Positions 34,002 through 43,656 of a stretch of DNA of 64,000 nucleotides are shown here, piece after piece (position 1 is the first letter of the stretch; every line of letters starts with the position of its first letter). The notes below the pieces were generated by a model. The model searched no databases and had not been told where the DNA came from. It was given only the letters and a program-made list of their open reading frames with translations. The position numbers and the translations under genes were made by a program. The DNA is taken from NCBI GenBank assembly GCA_016350165.1, contig CP066225.1, positions 3,906,001 through 3,970,000 on the forward strand. The letters are read 5' to 3'. The stretch comes from Planctomycetota bacterium (GTDB taxonomy: Bacteria > Planctomycetota > Phycisphaerae > Phycisphaerales > Phycisphaeraceae).

Positions 34002-37000
34002 TTAGAAATTGATGCGTAAACCAGCGGAGAGGCGGTTGGCATCAAGTTCATCGTGGAAGAGTGTTGTGTCAAAAGTAGCTCGAAGCATGAGTTTATCTGA
34101 GAGAGCCCAGAGTGAGCCAACGGAGAGATTGACGTAGTTTTCGTCGGTCGCATCGATGAAAGCATCGAATGGTGTTGAGGGGTCGCCGATGAAGGAGACG
34201 GATGAGGTGCGATCCTGGTCGATGAACTGGTGTTCGAAAGATGCTGAAATAAATGGCTCTAATACAGAGTTAGAGAGTTCGTATTTGAATGAAGCGAGGG
34301 TGCCAATGGATGATGTAAGTGAATCAGAGGATTGTGAATCGACTTTGAGGCCAAGTGCTCCAGCTTCGGTTTCGGTGTAGCCTGCGATATTTGAGTTGGT
34401 GTAACGTAGGTATGCGAATGGAGTTAGGATGAGATTCTCGATGGGTGTTTCGGGAATGAGTAGGTTAGCTCCAATTTCGGCAGTGAACTGATTGTTGTGT
34501 GTGTTGCCGAAAGCGGTGTCGCCTGAGAAGAGGTTACGTTCGAGTTGATAGTCAGCGTAGGTGTAGCCGAGGGTCGCGTCTATTCGTAGGTTAGGTGCTG
34601 CGTAATAGTTTGCGTAGATTTGTGTGTTGAGTGCGTTGGTTTCGGATGAGCCGAGTGAATTTAGATTGTCTGTGGTGACGTATGCATAGCCGATAGCGGC
34701 ACCGACGCGGAGGTCATCGGTTGCGAGGAAGTCGCCGCCGATAAGGAAATCTGACTGATGCGATTCAAAACCCACTTGATTTGCAGTGGAATTGTGATCA
34801 ATGTGTGTGAATGATGAAGTGAGAAAGATACCGCCAGAGTGGTTATTGAACCAGTCAAAGACGGGTGATCCGGTGAGGTTGGCGCTTTCTTCAGAGATCA
34901 TGAGCATGTAGTCGGTTGGCTCTTGATCTGATGCTGCTAACTGTTGATTAGGCTGATTAGAGGTTGGGTTGAAGGCGAAGACCTGGCCTTGTGAAACGTT
35001 GTTGAAGCGACTGTGCATTGCGGATGCGTTTGAGGAAGCGAGATTTTGGGATGTTGCTGCGACAGACTGAACATTGTTTTGTTGAAGTGATTGGACAGCT
35101 GCTTGCTGTTTTTGTGAGGTAGGAAGGTTGAGGATGTCGGTGACGACGACGTTGAATGCTGCGTTATTTTGAGCAGCGCTGTCGATGGCGGACATGGTTT
35201 GTGTCATGCTGCTTGAGGTTGGTGTGATTGTGGGTGATATGCCAGCTTGCTCGGCGATGAGTTTGAGGTAATCGGAGATGTTGTCGGTATCATCGGTGTT
35301 GAGGTCGATTTTGAGCATGACGCCGTTGGTTTCGGTGGGGAGGTAGATGTTGTCGAAGGAACCTTCGAGTGATCCTGTGCCGTTGCCGCCCTCACCAGCT
35401 TGAATGAATGTGAATTCATCACCGACTGCGAATTGGCCGTGTGGTGAATCGTTATTTGTGGCAAGTGCAGTGACGTCGTTAACGCGGAGCGTGCCGTCGA
35501 GGTTCATGACGCTGCCATCGGTGAGTGTGAATAAGCCGCTCTGTGTGTTACTTGTTAGTGAGTTGTCGGCGATGAATTGATCGCTTGGACGCATGATGTC
35601 GAAGACGAGTGTGGTTGAATCTTGTAGAGAGAATTCGTTTTTGATGGTGACTTCACTGCCAATATCGTTGAGGATGGAGCCGTTGACGATGATGTTGCCG
35701 TTGATAGTTGTTACTTCTGTTTTTAGATCGCCGTTGATGGTGATAGATGATCCTGCATCGGCGATATATACGCCTTGGTAGCCGGCGTCACCGTTGATGA
35801 CGATGTGTCCGCCGTTGGAAGCGTAGAGTGAGTATGGGTGAAAGCGATCGTTTGCAGGGTCGGTGTCGAGGTTTTCAACGCCCATGACTTGGAGGTTGCC
35901 GTTGAAGGTGAGCGTTTCGCCGGTGATGTTGGATTGGATGCCAGCGTAGTTGCTGATCATGATTGTGCCGGGATGGAATGTGCCGGAGCTATCGATGTAT
36001 CCTGCGGTGACGTTGCCGTGGCCGATGAGTTGGTCGTAACGATCGACGCTCATTTCTTTGTTGAATTCGATGCGTGCATCGGAGGGCGATCCATCGGTGA
36101 CGGTGCCGGTGGCGATGAGGTTGCCGCCCATCATGTGTATGGTGAGCCATTGACCGGGATCGTATGAAGTCGATGTGCCTTGGTCGTAGTGGTATTTATT
36201 GATGTTCGCGGCTTGAATGGTGCTGTTGCCGAGGTCGATGATGCCGTTGGCGTAGCATTCGAAGTTGCCTGTGGTGATGATTTTTGCGCCGTCACGTATT
36301 AATGCTGGCATACTTGGGTCAAATGTATCGAAGACTGTTGCGTCTGCTTTGTTGGTGACGTTTTTGCCGATGATGACACCTTCGTCGCCTGCTTGAATTG
36401 TGCCTTTATTCAAGTCTAAACTGAATACTTTGGATTCAATCTTGATGCCCTTGTCGGCTTGAAGAACGACGGTGTTTTGGTTTTCAGTGTAGAGGATACA
36501 TTCGACGTTGTTGTCGTTTGTTGTATTGCGGTCGATTTGTAACGTGCCGGTTCTGATGTAGCCGTCGTTGCCGTTAAGGGGGTTGATGAGGATGGATGTT
36601 TCTTGTACTTGATCGTCGAAGTGTATTGTGCCGTTGGAGATGTTTGTTGAATCGTTGTCATCGTCGACGATGATTGAGCCGCCGTTGCTGATGTCGATGT
36701 CAGAAAATTTGTTGCCAGCTGAGAAGTTGATATTGCCTGCAGTGACAGTGCTCTGGACATCGAAAACAAGAATTTTGCATTGGAAATTGATGTCGTTGTT
36801 GACGTTTAGGGCACTGCCGTTGTTGACGGATAATCTTGTGTCGGCAAAAGTGTTGCCAGGAGCATCGGAGAAGTTGAGGTTGCCGCCGATATCTATGGTG
36901 GAGTTTGTGTTGTTGAGGAATATGCCGTTCATGCTGCCGTCGGTTGCTTGAATGCTAAAGTCGTTGATAGTTGTGAGAGTGTTGCCGTTGATGACTCTGA

Positions 37001-37346
37001 AGTAGTCATTCATTTGACCGGTGATGCTAATGGAGTTGACGGTGGGGATGAAGTTGTCGAGAACGATGTTTTCGTTAGATGCGTTGTTGATGAAGACGTT
37101 ATAGGTTGCAGATGAAGAGTTGTTTGGGGTGATGTGTGTGGTTGCGCCGCCGGCAGTGGGGACGACGTCCCAGTTGTCTGCGTCTACCCATGCGTTTCTG
37201 AACATCATGGAGTTGGCTGTAAAGGTTGCATCGTATTCGGTGGGGGTTGCGTTTGTGATGGATGGTGTTAGCCAAAGCATAGAGGAAGCAGCGATGGTTG
37301 CGAGTGCGGCTGTGGATATACGGATAGATTTTGGACTGAATGACAT
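34002..37346 (-). CDS. autotransporter with passenger and beta-barrel domains
   Basis: A type V secretion protein of 1,114 residues. The start at 37346 has GGAGG eight bases upstream; an ATG at 37418 has none. A signal peptide (IRISTAALATIAASSMLWLT, cleavage near TNA-TP) leads to a long passenger (about 30-700) of repetitive short strands with many N, G, D and T, typical of a beta-helix. A linker with SQKQQAAVQSLQQNNVQS (about 745-790) precedes the C-terminal barrel of about 270 residues. The barrel ends LSAGLRINF, with the terminal phenylalanine that marks outer-membrane barrels. The passenger has no catalytic motif, so adhesion is a guess. Both flanking terminators share a core. Confidence 0.9.
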   Translation of the reverse strand: MSFSPKSIRISTAALATIAASSMLWLTPSITNATPTEYDATFTANSMMFRNAWVDADNWDVVPTAGGATTHITPNNSSSATYNVFINNASNENIVLDNFIPTVNSISITGQMNDYFRVINGNTLTTINDFSIQATDGSMNGIFLNNTNSTIDIGGNLNFSDAPGNTFADTRLSVNNGSALNVNNDINFQCKILVFDVQSTVTAGNINFSAGNKFSDIDISNGGSIIVDDDNDSTNISNGTIHFDDQVQETSILINPLNGNDGYIRTGTLQIDRNTTNDNNVECILYTENQNTVVLQADKGIKIESKVFSLDLNKGTIQAGDEGVIIGKNVTNKADATVFDTFDPSMPALIRDGAKIITTGNFECYANGIIDLGNSTIQAANINKYHYDQGTSTSYDPGQWLTIHMMGGNLIATGTVTDGSPSDARIEFNKEMSVDRYDQLIGHGNVTAGYIDSSGTFHPGTIMISNYAGIQSNITGETLTFNGNLQVMGVENLDTDPANDRFHPYSLYASNGGHIVINGDAGYQGVYIADAGSSITINGDLKTEVTTINGNIIVNGSILNDIGSEVTIKNEFSLQDSTTLVFDIMRPSDQFIADNSLTSNTQSGLFTLTDGSVMNLDGTLRVNDVTALATNNDSPHGQFAVGDEFTFIQAGEGGNGTGSLEGSFDNIYLPTETNGVMLKIDLNTDDTDNISDYLKLIAEQAGISPTITPTSSSMTQTMSAIDSAAQNNAAFNVVVTDILNLPTSQKQQAAVQSLQQNNVQSVAATSQNLASSNASAMHSRFNNVSQGQVFAFNPTSNQPNQQLAASDQEPTDYMLMISEESANLTGSPVFDWFNNHSGGIFLTSSFTHIDHNSTANQVGFESHQSDFLIGGDFLATDDLRVGAAIGYAYVTTDNLNSLGSSETNALNTQIYANYYAAPNLRIDATLGYTYADYQLERNLFSGDTAFGNTHNNQFTAEIGANLLIPETPIENLILTPFAYLRYTNSNIAGYTETEAGALGLKVDSQSSDSLTSSIGTLASFKYELSNSVLEPFISASFEHQFIDQDRTSSVSFIGDPSTPFDAFIDATDENYVNLSVGSLWALSDKLMLRATFDTTLFHDELDANRLSAGLRINF

Positions 37347-37484
37347 GGTCGTGCCTCCGGAAACAGTACAAGAGCGGTGTTGTATGGAATTTTTCGGGGC
37401 ACGGTATGTGTGTCCCAATGACAGGCTAATGTGAGTATCGATCGAGTAGGAGAATTACTTAAACATAGTTTGAAATGGGCGATT

Positions 37485-37509
37485 AAAAAACGCGATCCGA
37501 AGATCGCGT
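37485..37509 (-). terminator. terminator of fabH
   Basis: ACGCGATC and GATCGCGT flank CGAA; the minus strand continues with six T. It lies 33 bases after the fabH stop. Confidence 0.9.
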
Positions 37510-37541
37510 CTTTTGAAAAACACTTTGTATTGTTTGGAAAC

Positions 37542-38558
37542 TTAGAGCTTCCAGAGGCTGGTGCCCCAGCTGAGCCCGCCGCCTTGAGCGACGAAGATGA
37601 CGTAGTCGCCATCGCCGATCTTTTTCTGGTCCATGAGTTCATGGAGACAGAGTCCTACGGTGCCAGCAGAGCTGTTGCCAAAGCGGTCGATGTTGACGTA
37701 GACCTTGTCGATTGGGAAGCCAAGCTTTTTCCATGCTGTTTGTAGCATGCGAAGGTTTGACTGGTGAGGAATGACCATTGCGATGTCGTCTGAGGTTAGG
37801 CCTGCAGAGTTCATTGCGTCTTCAACACAATCAGCGAGGGCGTTAACAGCGAATTTGTAGACTGCTTTGCCGTTCATCTGAATGGTGTTGTATTCACCGC
37901 TGAAAGCTTCTTTTTCTGATTCAGGGATGTCGGCGTCAGTACGAGGGACGTAGAGAACTTCGCCACGTTCGCCATCGGACCACATACCTTGATAGAGGCA
38001 ACCGACTTCTTCATCGTCGTTTGCACTGAGTACTGCAGCACCAGCAGCGTCTCCGAAGAGTACACAGGTGCGGCGGTCTTTCCAGTCGGTGATTTTGCTC
38101 AACGCGTCGGCACCACACACAGCGATGTTCTTGTAGTGACCGGATTCGATCATGCAAGAAGCGGTGTTGAGTGCAGCGACAAAGCCGGTACAAGCAATGT
38201 TCAGGTCATAAGCTCCACATGGAATAGCACCGAGCTTTTTGACAACGGTTGCTGCCATGGCAGGGCAGATCACGTCTTGAGTCATAGAAGCAACGATGAC
38301 CATGTCGAGGTCATTAGGGGAGATATTTGCATTCTCACAGGCTTGCTTGATAGCGCCAGCAGCGAGATCGCTTGTATCTTCACCATCAGAGATGATGTAG
38401 CGAGTCTTGATGCCGGTACGTTGTGTGATCCACTCGTCACTGGTGTCGACCATTTTTGAGAGGTCGGCATTGGTGAGCGTTTTGTTGGGGATACACATGC
38501 CGGTGCCGGTGATTTTGACTCCGGCAGGACGCGAGAGACTGCGTCTTGTTCCTTGCAT
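37542..38558 (-). CDS. fabH: beta-ketoacyl-ACP synthase III
   Basis: FabH starts fatty-acid synthesis by joining acetyl-CoA with malonyl-ACP. The 338-residue protein carries the catalytic Cys123 in NIACTGFVAAL, His265 in IPHQSNLRML and Asn295 in DRFGNSSAGT. The start overlaps the plsX stop by one base (TAATG), so translation is coupled. It is followed by a terminator, which ends the rpmF-plsX-fabH unit; the next gene of the usual order, fabD, is 10 kb away. Confidence 0.98.
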   Translation of the reverse strand: MQGTRRSLSRPAGVKITGTGMCIPNKTLTNADLSKMVDTSDEWITQRTGIKTRYIISDGEDTSDLAAGAIKQACENANISPNDLDMVIVASMTQDVICPAMAATVVKKLGAIPCGAYDLNIACTGFVAALNTASCMIESGHYKNIAVCGADALSKITDWKDRRTCVLFGDAAGAAVLSANDDEEVGCLYQGMWSDGERGEVLYVPRTDADIPESEKEAFSGEYNTIQMNGKAVYKFAVNALADCVEDAMNSAGLTSDDIAMVIPHQSNLRMLQTAWKKLGFPIDKVYVNIDRFGNSSAGTVGLCLHELMDQKKIGDGDYVIFVAQGGGLSWGTSLWKL

Positions 38559-39595
38559 TAGGCTGATTCCTCTGCGACAGCTTCGGAATTTGCGAACGCC
38601 TCCACGATGGCGTCATTTACATGATGTTCCGCATACGAGATCGCTTTGTTGATCGCGTTTTTGATCGTTCTTGCCTGGCTGGATCCATGGCAGATCATGC
38701 AAATGCTGTTCGCTCCGAGCAGTGGCGCGCCACCATACTCATGATAATCGTGCTTTTTCCAGACCCTTTTGGCTACAGGTTCAAACTGCATGGCAAGCTC
38801 GGGGTCTTCATCGAAGATTTCGTGAGCGATGATCTCAAAGATACCCTTTGAGAGGCCTTCAGAAAGTTTCAGCACGACATTGCCGGTGAAACCTTCACAC
38901 ACGACGACATCCGCCATCCCCTTGAAGAGAGAACGGCCTTCACAATACCCTACATAGTTGATTGTTGGGTCGTTCTTAATGATCTCGTTGGTTTCTTTAA
39001 CAAGGGTGTTGCCCTTGTTTTCTTCGCCACCGATGGACAGTAGCGCGACACGAGGCTGCTCTACGTCGAGGACTTCTCGAGAGTAGATGGCAGCCATTTT
39101 GGCGTACTGATAAAGGTGTGAAGGCCTAGGTTCAGGATTAGCACCGACATCGCAAAGGACGACGGGGCCGTGGAACGTAGGCAGAATGATCGCGATGCCC
39201 GGGCGGTGTACGCCAGGGAGTCGTCGGATAGACATCTGTGCTGCAGCGACGCATGCACCGGTGTTACCAGCGGAGATGACGACATCTACCTTTTTGTCGC
39301 CGGCTCGGTTGCCAGCCATTTTGCCCATGACGACTAGACTGGAGTCAGTCTTTTCACGGATGGCTTGGACAGGCGATTCACCCATATCGATAGTTTGGGT
39401 GGTGCCGACGATTTCAAGTAGCTGTTTGCTTTGATCGTCAATTGCACGTTCGGCAATTGCTTCACGGATAAGCTCCTCGTCACCGATGAGAACAAGTTTG
39501 TCCTGCGGTGAGAGTAGTTCAATCGCGTCTAGGCAACCAGCAATGATCGCATCAGGAGCGTTATCGCCCCCCATGACGTCTACTGCAATGCGCAC
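38558..39595 (-). CDS. plsX: phosphate acyltransferase PlsX
   Basis: PlsX makes acyl-phosphate from acyl-ACP for membrane phospholipid synthesis. The 345-residue protein has the family start RIAVDVMGGDNAPDAIIAG, then SAGNTGACVAAAQMSIRRLP, LCDVGANPEPRPSHL and VCEGFTGNVVLKLSEG. The start codon is GTG at 39595, four bases after the rpmF stop, with AAGGA upstream inside rpmF. It overlaps fabH by one base. The rpmF-plsX-fabH order is standard across bacteria. Confidence 0.97.
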   Translation of the reverse strand: MRIAVDVMGGDNAPDAIIAGCLDAIELLSPQDKLVLIGDEELIREAIAERAIDDQSKQLLEIVGTTQTIDMGESPVQAIREKTDSSLVVMGKMAGNRAGDKKVDVVISAGNTGACVAAAQMSIRRLPGVHRPGIAIILPTFHGPVVLCDVGANPEPRPSHLYQYAKMAAIYSREVLDVEQPRVALLSIGGEENKGNTLVKETNEIIKNDPTINYVGYCEGRSLFKGMADVVVCEGFTGNVVLKLSEGLSKGIFEIIAHEIFDEDPELAMQFEPVAKRVWKKHDYHEYGGAPLLGANSICMICHGSSQARTIKNAINKAISYAEHHVNDAIVEAFANSEAVAEESA

Positions 39596-39599
39596 GGGA

Positions 39600-39785
39600 T
39601 TAGTCTTCCTTGCTGTTTAGTTCAAGTTTCAGGCCTGGACGCACGTAACCGCAATCATTACAAGCAGCGTGTGGGAGCTTGACACTGCCACAGTTAGGGC
39701 AGCTTACGGAGACGCGAGCCTTGATAGCGTCGTGGCTACGACGGATGCGGCCTCGGGTACGACTTTGTCTCTGTTGTGGAACCAT
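39600..39785 (-). CDS. rpmF: 50S ribosomal protein L32
   Basis: A 61-residue basic protein beginning MVPQQRQSRTRGRIRRSHDA, equivalent to the usual M-A-V-P-K-x-x-x-S-x-x-R-R-x-x-R-R-S-H start. A zinc ribbon CPNCGSVKLPHAACNDCGY follows. L32 belongs to the large ribosomal subunit. The start at 39785 fits the family; an ATG 15 bases earlier would add MESRT. GGAAAG lies about eight bases upstream. It leads the plsX-fabH unit. Confidence 0.96.
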   Translation of the reverse strand: MVPQQRQSRTRGRIRRSHDAIKARVSVSCPNCGSVKLPHAACNDCGYVRPGLKLELNSKED

Positions 39786-40142
39786 GGTTCTACTTTCCAA
39801 TACTACAGTTCAACTGAATAAAAATCAGGACCAAAATTGTCTGAAAGCGTGGTCATACCACAATGCTTCCAGAGTGGTGGTCTGGAAACCGCAAAGGGTA
39901 GCTTTCAGGGGGGGGTACGTCAACCTGTGCCCTAACGGGGGCCTGACATGCGGAGGGTGAGAAAATGAGAAAAAGAGTGGGTTTTAGGGTTGGGTGACGC
40001 GGTTATGCGTGTTTGAGGGCTGTGAGTGAGGATTTGAGGGAAAAATGAGGTATTTTGTGACAAATATGCCACGTTGGGGGAAGGGTAATCATACACAATC
40101 TAAATAAGAAATGCATGTATTGGGTGTGGAATGTGGGGGAAG
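39786..40142. other. intergenic, upstream of rpmF
   Basis: These 357 G/T-rich bases contain a run of eight or nine G near 39908-39915 and no gene. The promoter of the rpmF unit should lie at the left end. Confidence 0.45.
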
Positions 40143-41456
40143 TTATGGGGAAGCGGTGACAGATTGTTGTGAGAGGTTGGCATGCTGGAGGTAGAAGTGG
40201 AGGATCTGGTCGATTTTGTGTGGCCAGAGGAAGTGGTCGAGAATACGTTGGCGACCGGCGAGGCCGAGTTGTTCTTTGAGGTGTGGTTCGTTGTAGAGTT
40301 TGGTGATGGCATCGGTGAGAGCAGAGATGAGGTCTTGCTGTGAAGTGACGGGGAGAAGGAAGCCTGTGTCGGGAGTGACGTAGTCGGTGGGGCCGCCCCA
40401 GTTGGCGACGATGGTGGGGAGAGCCATGCACATGGCTTCGAGGACGACGGCGCCGCCACATTCATAAATGGAAGGAAGGAGGAGTGCATCGGCGTTCTGC
40501 ATGAGTGTATGGCATTGATGCTGGGGGACGAAGCCGTGGAATGTGACTTTGTTGTTGAGGTTGAGTTTTTCGGTGAGTGATTGAAGGGCAGGGCGTTCGG
40601 GGCCGTTGCCGATGATGTGGAGATGGGCTTGGATGTTTGAGGGGAGTTGATCGATTGCGTGGATGGCTGCTTGAAGGTTTTTGAATGGAACGAGACGCCC
40701 GAGGCAGATGAGGTTGAGTGTGTCTGTTGGTGGGCGGTTGTTCCAATTAATGGGCGGCCAATGATCGGGGTTGACTGCATTCTCGTGAAGATGAATGACA
40801 TGTTGAGTTTTGGGTACGGGGAGTGCATCGTGTGTACGTTGATTAGAGACGAGAAGTAGTGAGGCGCGACGCTTGCCGGGGACGAGGATGTTTGTGAGGT
40901 ATGAGAAGCGGCGAGCGATGTTGATGAAATGTTGAACGTTTTTATTTTGCTGTTTGAATGCAGAAGGATAGGACATGTTGCCGTTCATTGGCCCGATGAT
41001 GACGGGGGCGCCGAGTGAGTGAATCATGGATGGCTGACGCGGTGAGACGGGCATGGGTTGATGAACGATGTTTATGTTGTGCTTTTTGACAAGACGTTTG
41101 GCAATGCGCTTTTGCATGCGTTGAGTGAGTAGATTGGTGAGCATGGAGAAGGTGAAGTCGTGGATGCGTTTGGGAAGATGTTTGCCTGTGTTATATAGGA
41201 TACGGTGAAGGGATGTATCGGGGATGTAGGTGATAAGGTGTTGATGGTCAGGGAAGCATTCAGTGAGCTCATCTCGGCAGCGATCGTGAACGAGTAAGTG
41301 AACATCAAGGTTGCGACTGAGGAGATGATCGAAGTAGTGCAGCGGCAGGATAGACTCACCGCCGAAGCGGGCGGACGCGTTGTCGGCAACAATGAGTATT
41401 TTGAGTTTGTCGTAGGGTAAAGTTGTGGGTTGTTCTGTTTGCTGTAGTGTGGTCAT
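40143..41456 (-). CDS. glycosyltransferase family 4 protein
   Basis: A 437-residue cytoplasmic protein with two Rossmann-like halves. The N-terminal half reads KILIVADNASARFGGESILP and NIVHQPMPVSPRQPSMIHSL. The C-terminal half has the GT4 features NLICLGRLVPFKNLQAAIHA, HIIGNGPERPALQSL, GFVPQHQCHTLMQNADALLL and the donor-binding PSIYECGGAVVLEAMCMALP, with the E-x7-E motif. GT4 enzymes move sugars from nucleotide donors to lipids, glycans or small molecules. The acceptor cannot be told. It stands alone between the rpmF promoter and the symporter gene. Confidence 0.92.
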   Translation of the reverse strand: MTTLQQTEQPTTLPYDKLKILIVADNASARFGGESILPLHYFDHLLSRNLDVHLLVHDRCRDELTECFPDHQHLITYIPDTSLHRILYNTGKHLPKRIHDFTFSMLTNLLTQRMQKRIAKRLVKKHNINIVHQPMPVSPRQPSMIHSLGAPVIIGPMNGNMSYPSAFKQQNKNVQHFINIARRFSYLTNILVPGKRRASLLLVSNQRTHDALPVPKTQHVIHLHENAVNPDHWPPINWNNRPPTDTLNLICLGRLVPFKNLQAAIHAIDQLPSNIQAHLHIIGNGPERPALQSLTEKLNLNNKVTFHGFVPQHQCHTLMQNADALLLPSIYECGGAVVLEAMCMALPTIVANWGGPTDYVTPDTGFLLPVTSQQDLISALTDAITKLYNEPHLKEQLGLAGRQRILDHFLWPHKIDQILHFYLQHANLSQQSVTASP

Positions 41457-41586
41457 GCCCGTCCCCTGTCGATTGGTTATTGAGATGGTAACGGATGAGT
41501 GGTGCAGGGGGAAGGGTTAATTATGTGTGAACGCAGGATAAGTGTGATGAGTGATAATGTGCTATGAAAATAGGGATTAAATGAGT

Positions 41587-43656
41587 CTATTTGTGTAGAA
41601 GTTCTGCGGCTGTTTGCGGTTTTTGTTCGAGGTCGATGGCTGGTGGTTCGTATTCTGGCTCGCGGATAGAGGCGATCATGGCGCGGACCTTTTCGTTTGG
41701 TCCAGCAGTGAATGGTGCGAGTGAGAGTGTGAGCGTGAAGTTGATGACCATGCCGATGACACCGATGCCTTGGGGGCCGATGCCGAAACACCAATGTGGC
41801 ATCTTGAAGTAAACAGCGGCGATGATGTAGAAAGCTGTGAATGCGACACCTGCGATCATTCCGGTGACGGCGGCGGTTGTGCCGACACGTTTTGAGAAGA
41901 TTCCGAGAACGATTGCAGGGAAAAATGAAGCGGCAGCGAGGCCGAAGGCGAACGCGACGACTTGTGAGACGAAGCCGGGTGGGTAGATGCCGAAGAGGCC
42001 GGCGATGATGACGGCGAAGCCGATGGTAATGCGGCCGACAGTGAGGCGTGAAGCTTCGGATGCATTGTTGTTGATGATGCGGAAGTAGAGGTCGTGTGCG
42101 ACGGCTGATGAGATGACGAGGAGTAGGCCTGATGCGGTTGAGAGTGCTGCAGCGAGTGCGCCGGCTGCGATGAATGCGATGATCCAGTTTGAGAGTTCAG
42201 CCATTTCAGGTGTTGCGAGTACGATGATATCTCGGTCGGGGCCAGAAAGTTTTTTGGCAGTGAGGATAGCGCGAGCGTCTGTGCCTTGTTGGCCGTTGGT
42301 GTCGAGCCAGAGTTGATGGTTTGCTCGAAGTGTGCCAAGTTCAGCAGCGATTGAACCAGAACCTGTTCTGAAGATTTCATTGTCTTCACGGCCTGAGTAG
42401 ATGAGTCGATTGTCGTTATTGCCATCGAAGAAAGCAATGAGGCCTGTGCGTTCCCAATTGAAGAACCAATGGGGGAGTTCGGAGAGTACGTCGCCTGTGG
42501 CTTTGTTAATGATGTAGAGTTTTTGGCCTGTATTTGTAGTAAAAGATGCGAATTCAGGTGCGAATGAACCATTGGTGCCGTGATCAATTGCGATACGAGG
42601 TATGCCGTCGGAATGGGTGACGAGTTTTAGCGTTTGGTTTTGATCGGTGGTGATACCTTGGGTTGGAACGGGGACGGAGTATGTGCGGCCATTGAGTGTG
42701 GTGAGCATGTAGTAACGTGCGAAAGCGGCGGAGGATGGGGCGGTGAGGTAAAGGGTTGCAATGAAGAGAAGCGCCCAGAATGCGGACCAGCGTGCAGCTT
42801 TAACATTTTTAACTGTGTAGAAACGAACGATGACATGAGGAAGTCCTGCGGTGCCGACCATGAGGGCGAGGGTGACGCAGAACATGTTGAGAAGTTTGTT
42901 GAAACCGCCACCTGATTCACCGGAGGCTGCGGTGTATGAGCCGAAGCCGAGATCGTTGCCGATGTCGTTGAGTTTGTCGAGTAGATAAGCGGAAGATTGT
43001 GTTGCTTCGTCGGTGATGGTTGAGCCGAGGCCTAACTGTGGGATAGGGTTGCCTGTGAGTTTGATGGAGATTGCGATTGCTGGGATGAGGAAGGCGGTGA
43101 TGAGAATCCAGAATTGAGCGACTTGAGTCCAGGTGATGCCTTTCATGCCGCCGAGGGTTGCGTAGATGAAGACGATGACCATACCGATGATGACGCCGTA
43201 AGTGACGGGAACCTCGAGAAAACGTGAGAAAACGATGCCGACGCCACGCATTTGGCCTGCGACGTATGTGAATGAAACGAAGATGGCGCAGAGAACAGCG
43301 ACGAGACGAGCGAAGTCGGAAGAGAAGCGATCGCCAATGAAATCGGGTACGGTGAAGTGGCCGAATTTGCGGAGATATGGTGCAAGTAAAAGGGCGAGAA
43401 GGACGTAGCCACCGGTCCAGCCCATGAGGTATTGACCGCCTGCGTAGCCCATGGTTGCGATGAGACCAGCCATGCCGATGAATGATGCGGCAGACATCCA
43501 GTCAGCGGCGGTGGCCATGCCGTTGGCGGAAGCAGGGATGCCACGACCGGCGACGTAAAAGCCTTTGGTGTCTTTGACACGTGAACGGTATGCGATAAAG
43601 AGATAGAGTGAGAAGGTAATGCCAACGAAGATGTAGGTCCATGTCATGACACTCAT
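41587..43656 (-). CDS. sodium:solute symporter, large subunit (VC_2705 type)
   Basis: A 689-residue transporter of the SSS family. The start YIFVGITFSLYLFIAYRSRV and the signatures GMATAADWMSAASFIG and YATLGGMKGITWTQVAQFWI match the acetate/organic-acid branch. About 13 helices are interrupted near residues 310-490 by a long soluble stretch, a feature of the VC_2705 subfamily; here it is large and has a beta-propeller-like look (SDGIPRIAIDHG, NDNRLIYSGRED). GGAGG lies six bases before the ATG. It overlaps the small-subunit gene by four bases (ATGA), so the two are coupled. The substrate is probably a short organic acid; this is inference. Confidence 0.93.
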   Translation of the reverse strand: MSVMTWTYIFVGITFSLYLFIAYRSRVKDTKGFYVAGRGIPASANGMATAADWMSAASFIGMAGLIATMGYAGGQYLMGWTGGYVLLALLLAPYLRKFGHFTVPDFIGDRFSSDFARLVAVLCAIFVSFTYVAGQMRGVGIVFSRFLEVPVTYGVIIGMVIVFIYATLGGMKGITWTQVAQFWILITAFLIPAIAISIKLTGNPIPQLGLGSTITDEATQSSAYLLDKLNDIGNDLGFGSYTAASGESGGGFNKLLNMFCVTLALMVGTAGLPHVIVRFYTVKNVKAARWSAFWALLFIATLYLTAPSSAAFARYYMLTTLNGRTYSVPVPTQGITTDQNQTLKLVTHSDGIPRIAIDHGTNGSFAPEFASFTTNTGQKLYIINKATGDVLSELPHWFFNWERTGLIAFFDGNNDNRLIYSGREDNEIFRTGSGSIAAELGTLRANHQLWLDTNGQQGTDARAILTAKKLSGPDRDIIVLATPEMAELSNWIIAFIAAGALAAALSTASGLLLVISSAVAHDLYFRIINNNASEASRLTVGRITIGFAVIIAGLFGIYPPGFVSQVVAFAFGLAAASFFPAIVLGIFSKRVGTTAAVTGMIAGVAFTAFYIIAAVYFKMPHWCFGIGPQGIGVIGMVINFTLTLSLAPFTAGPNEKVRAMIASIREPEYEPPAIDLEQKPQTAAELLHK

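Noticed and set aside
39908-39915. Run of G upstream of rpmF as a phase-variation site
   Set aside because: It is not in a coding region and not within an identifiable promoter.
40100-40828. 242-codon minus-strand frame within the GT4 gene
   Set aside because: The GT4 frame has the family motifs; this one is S/T/P-rich and domain-free.
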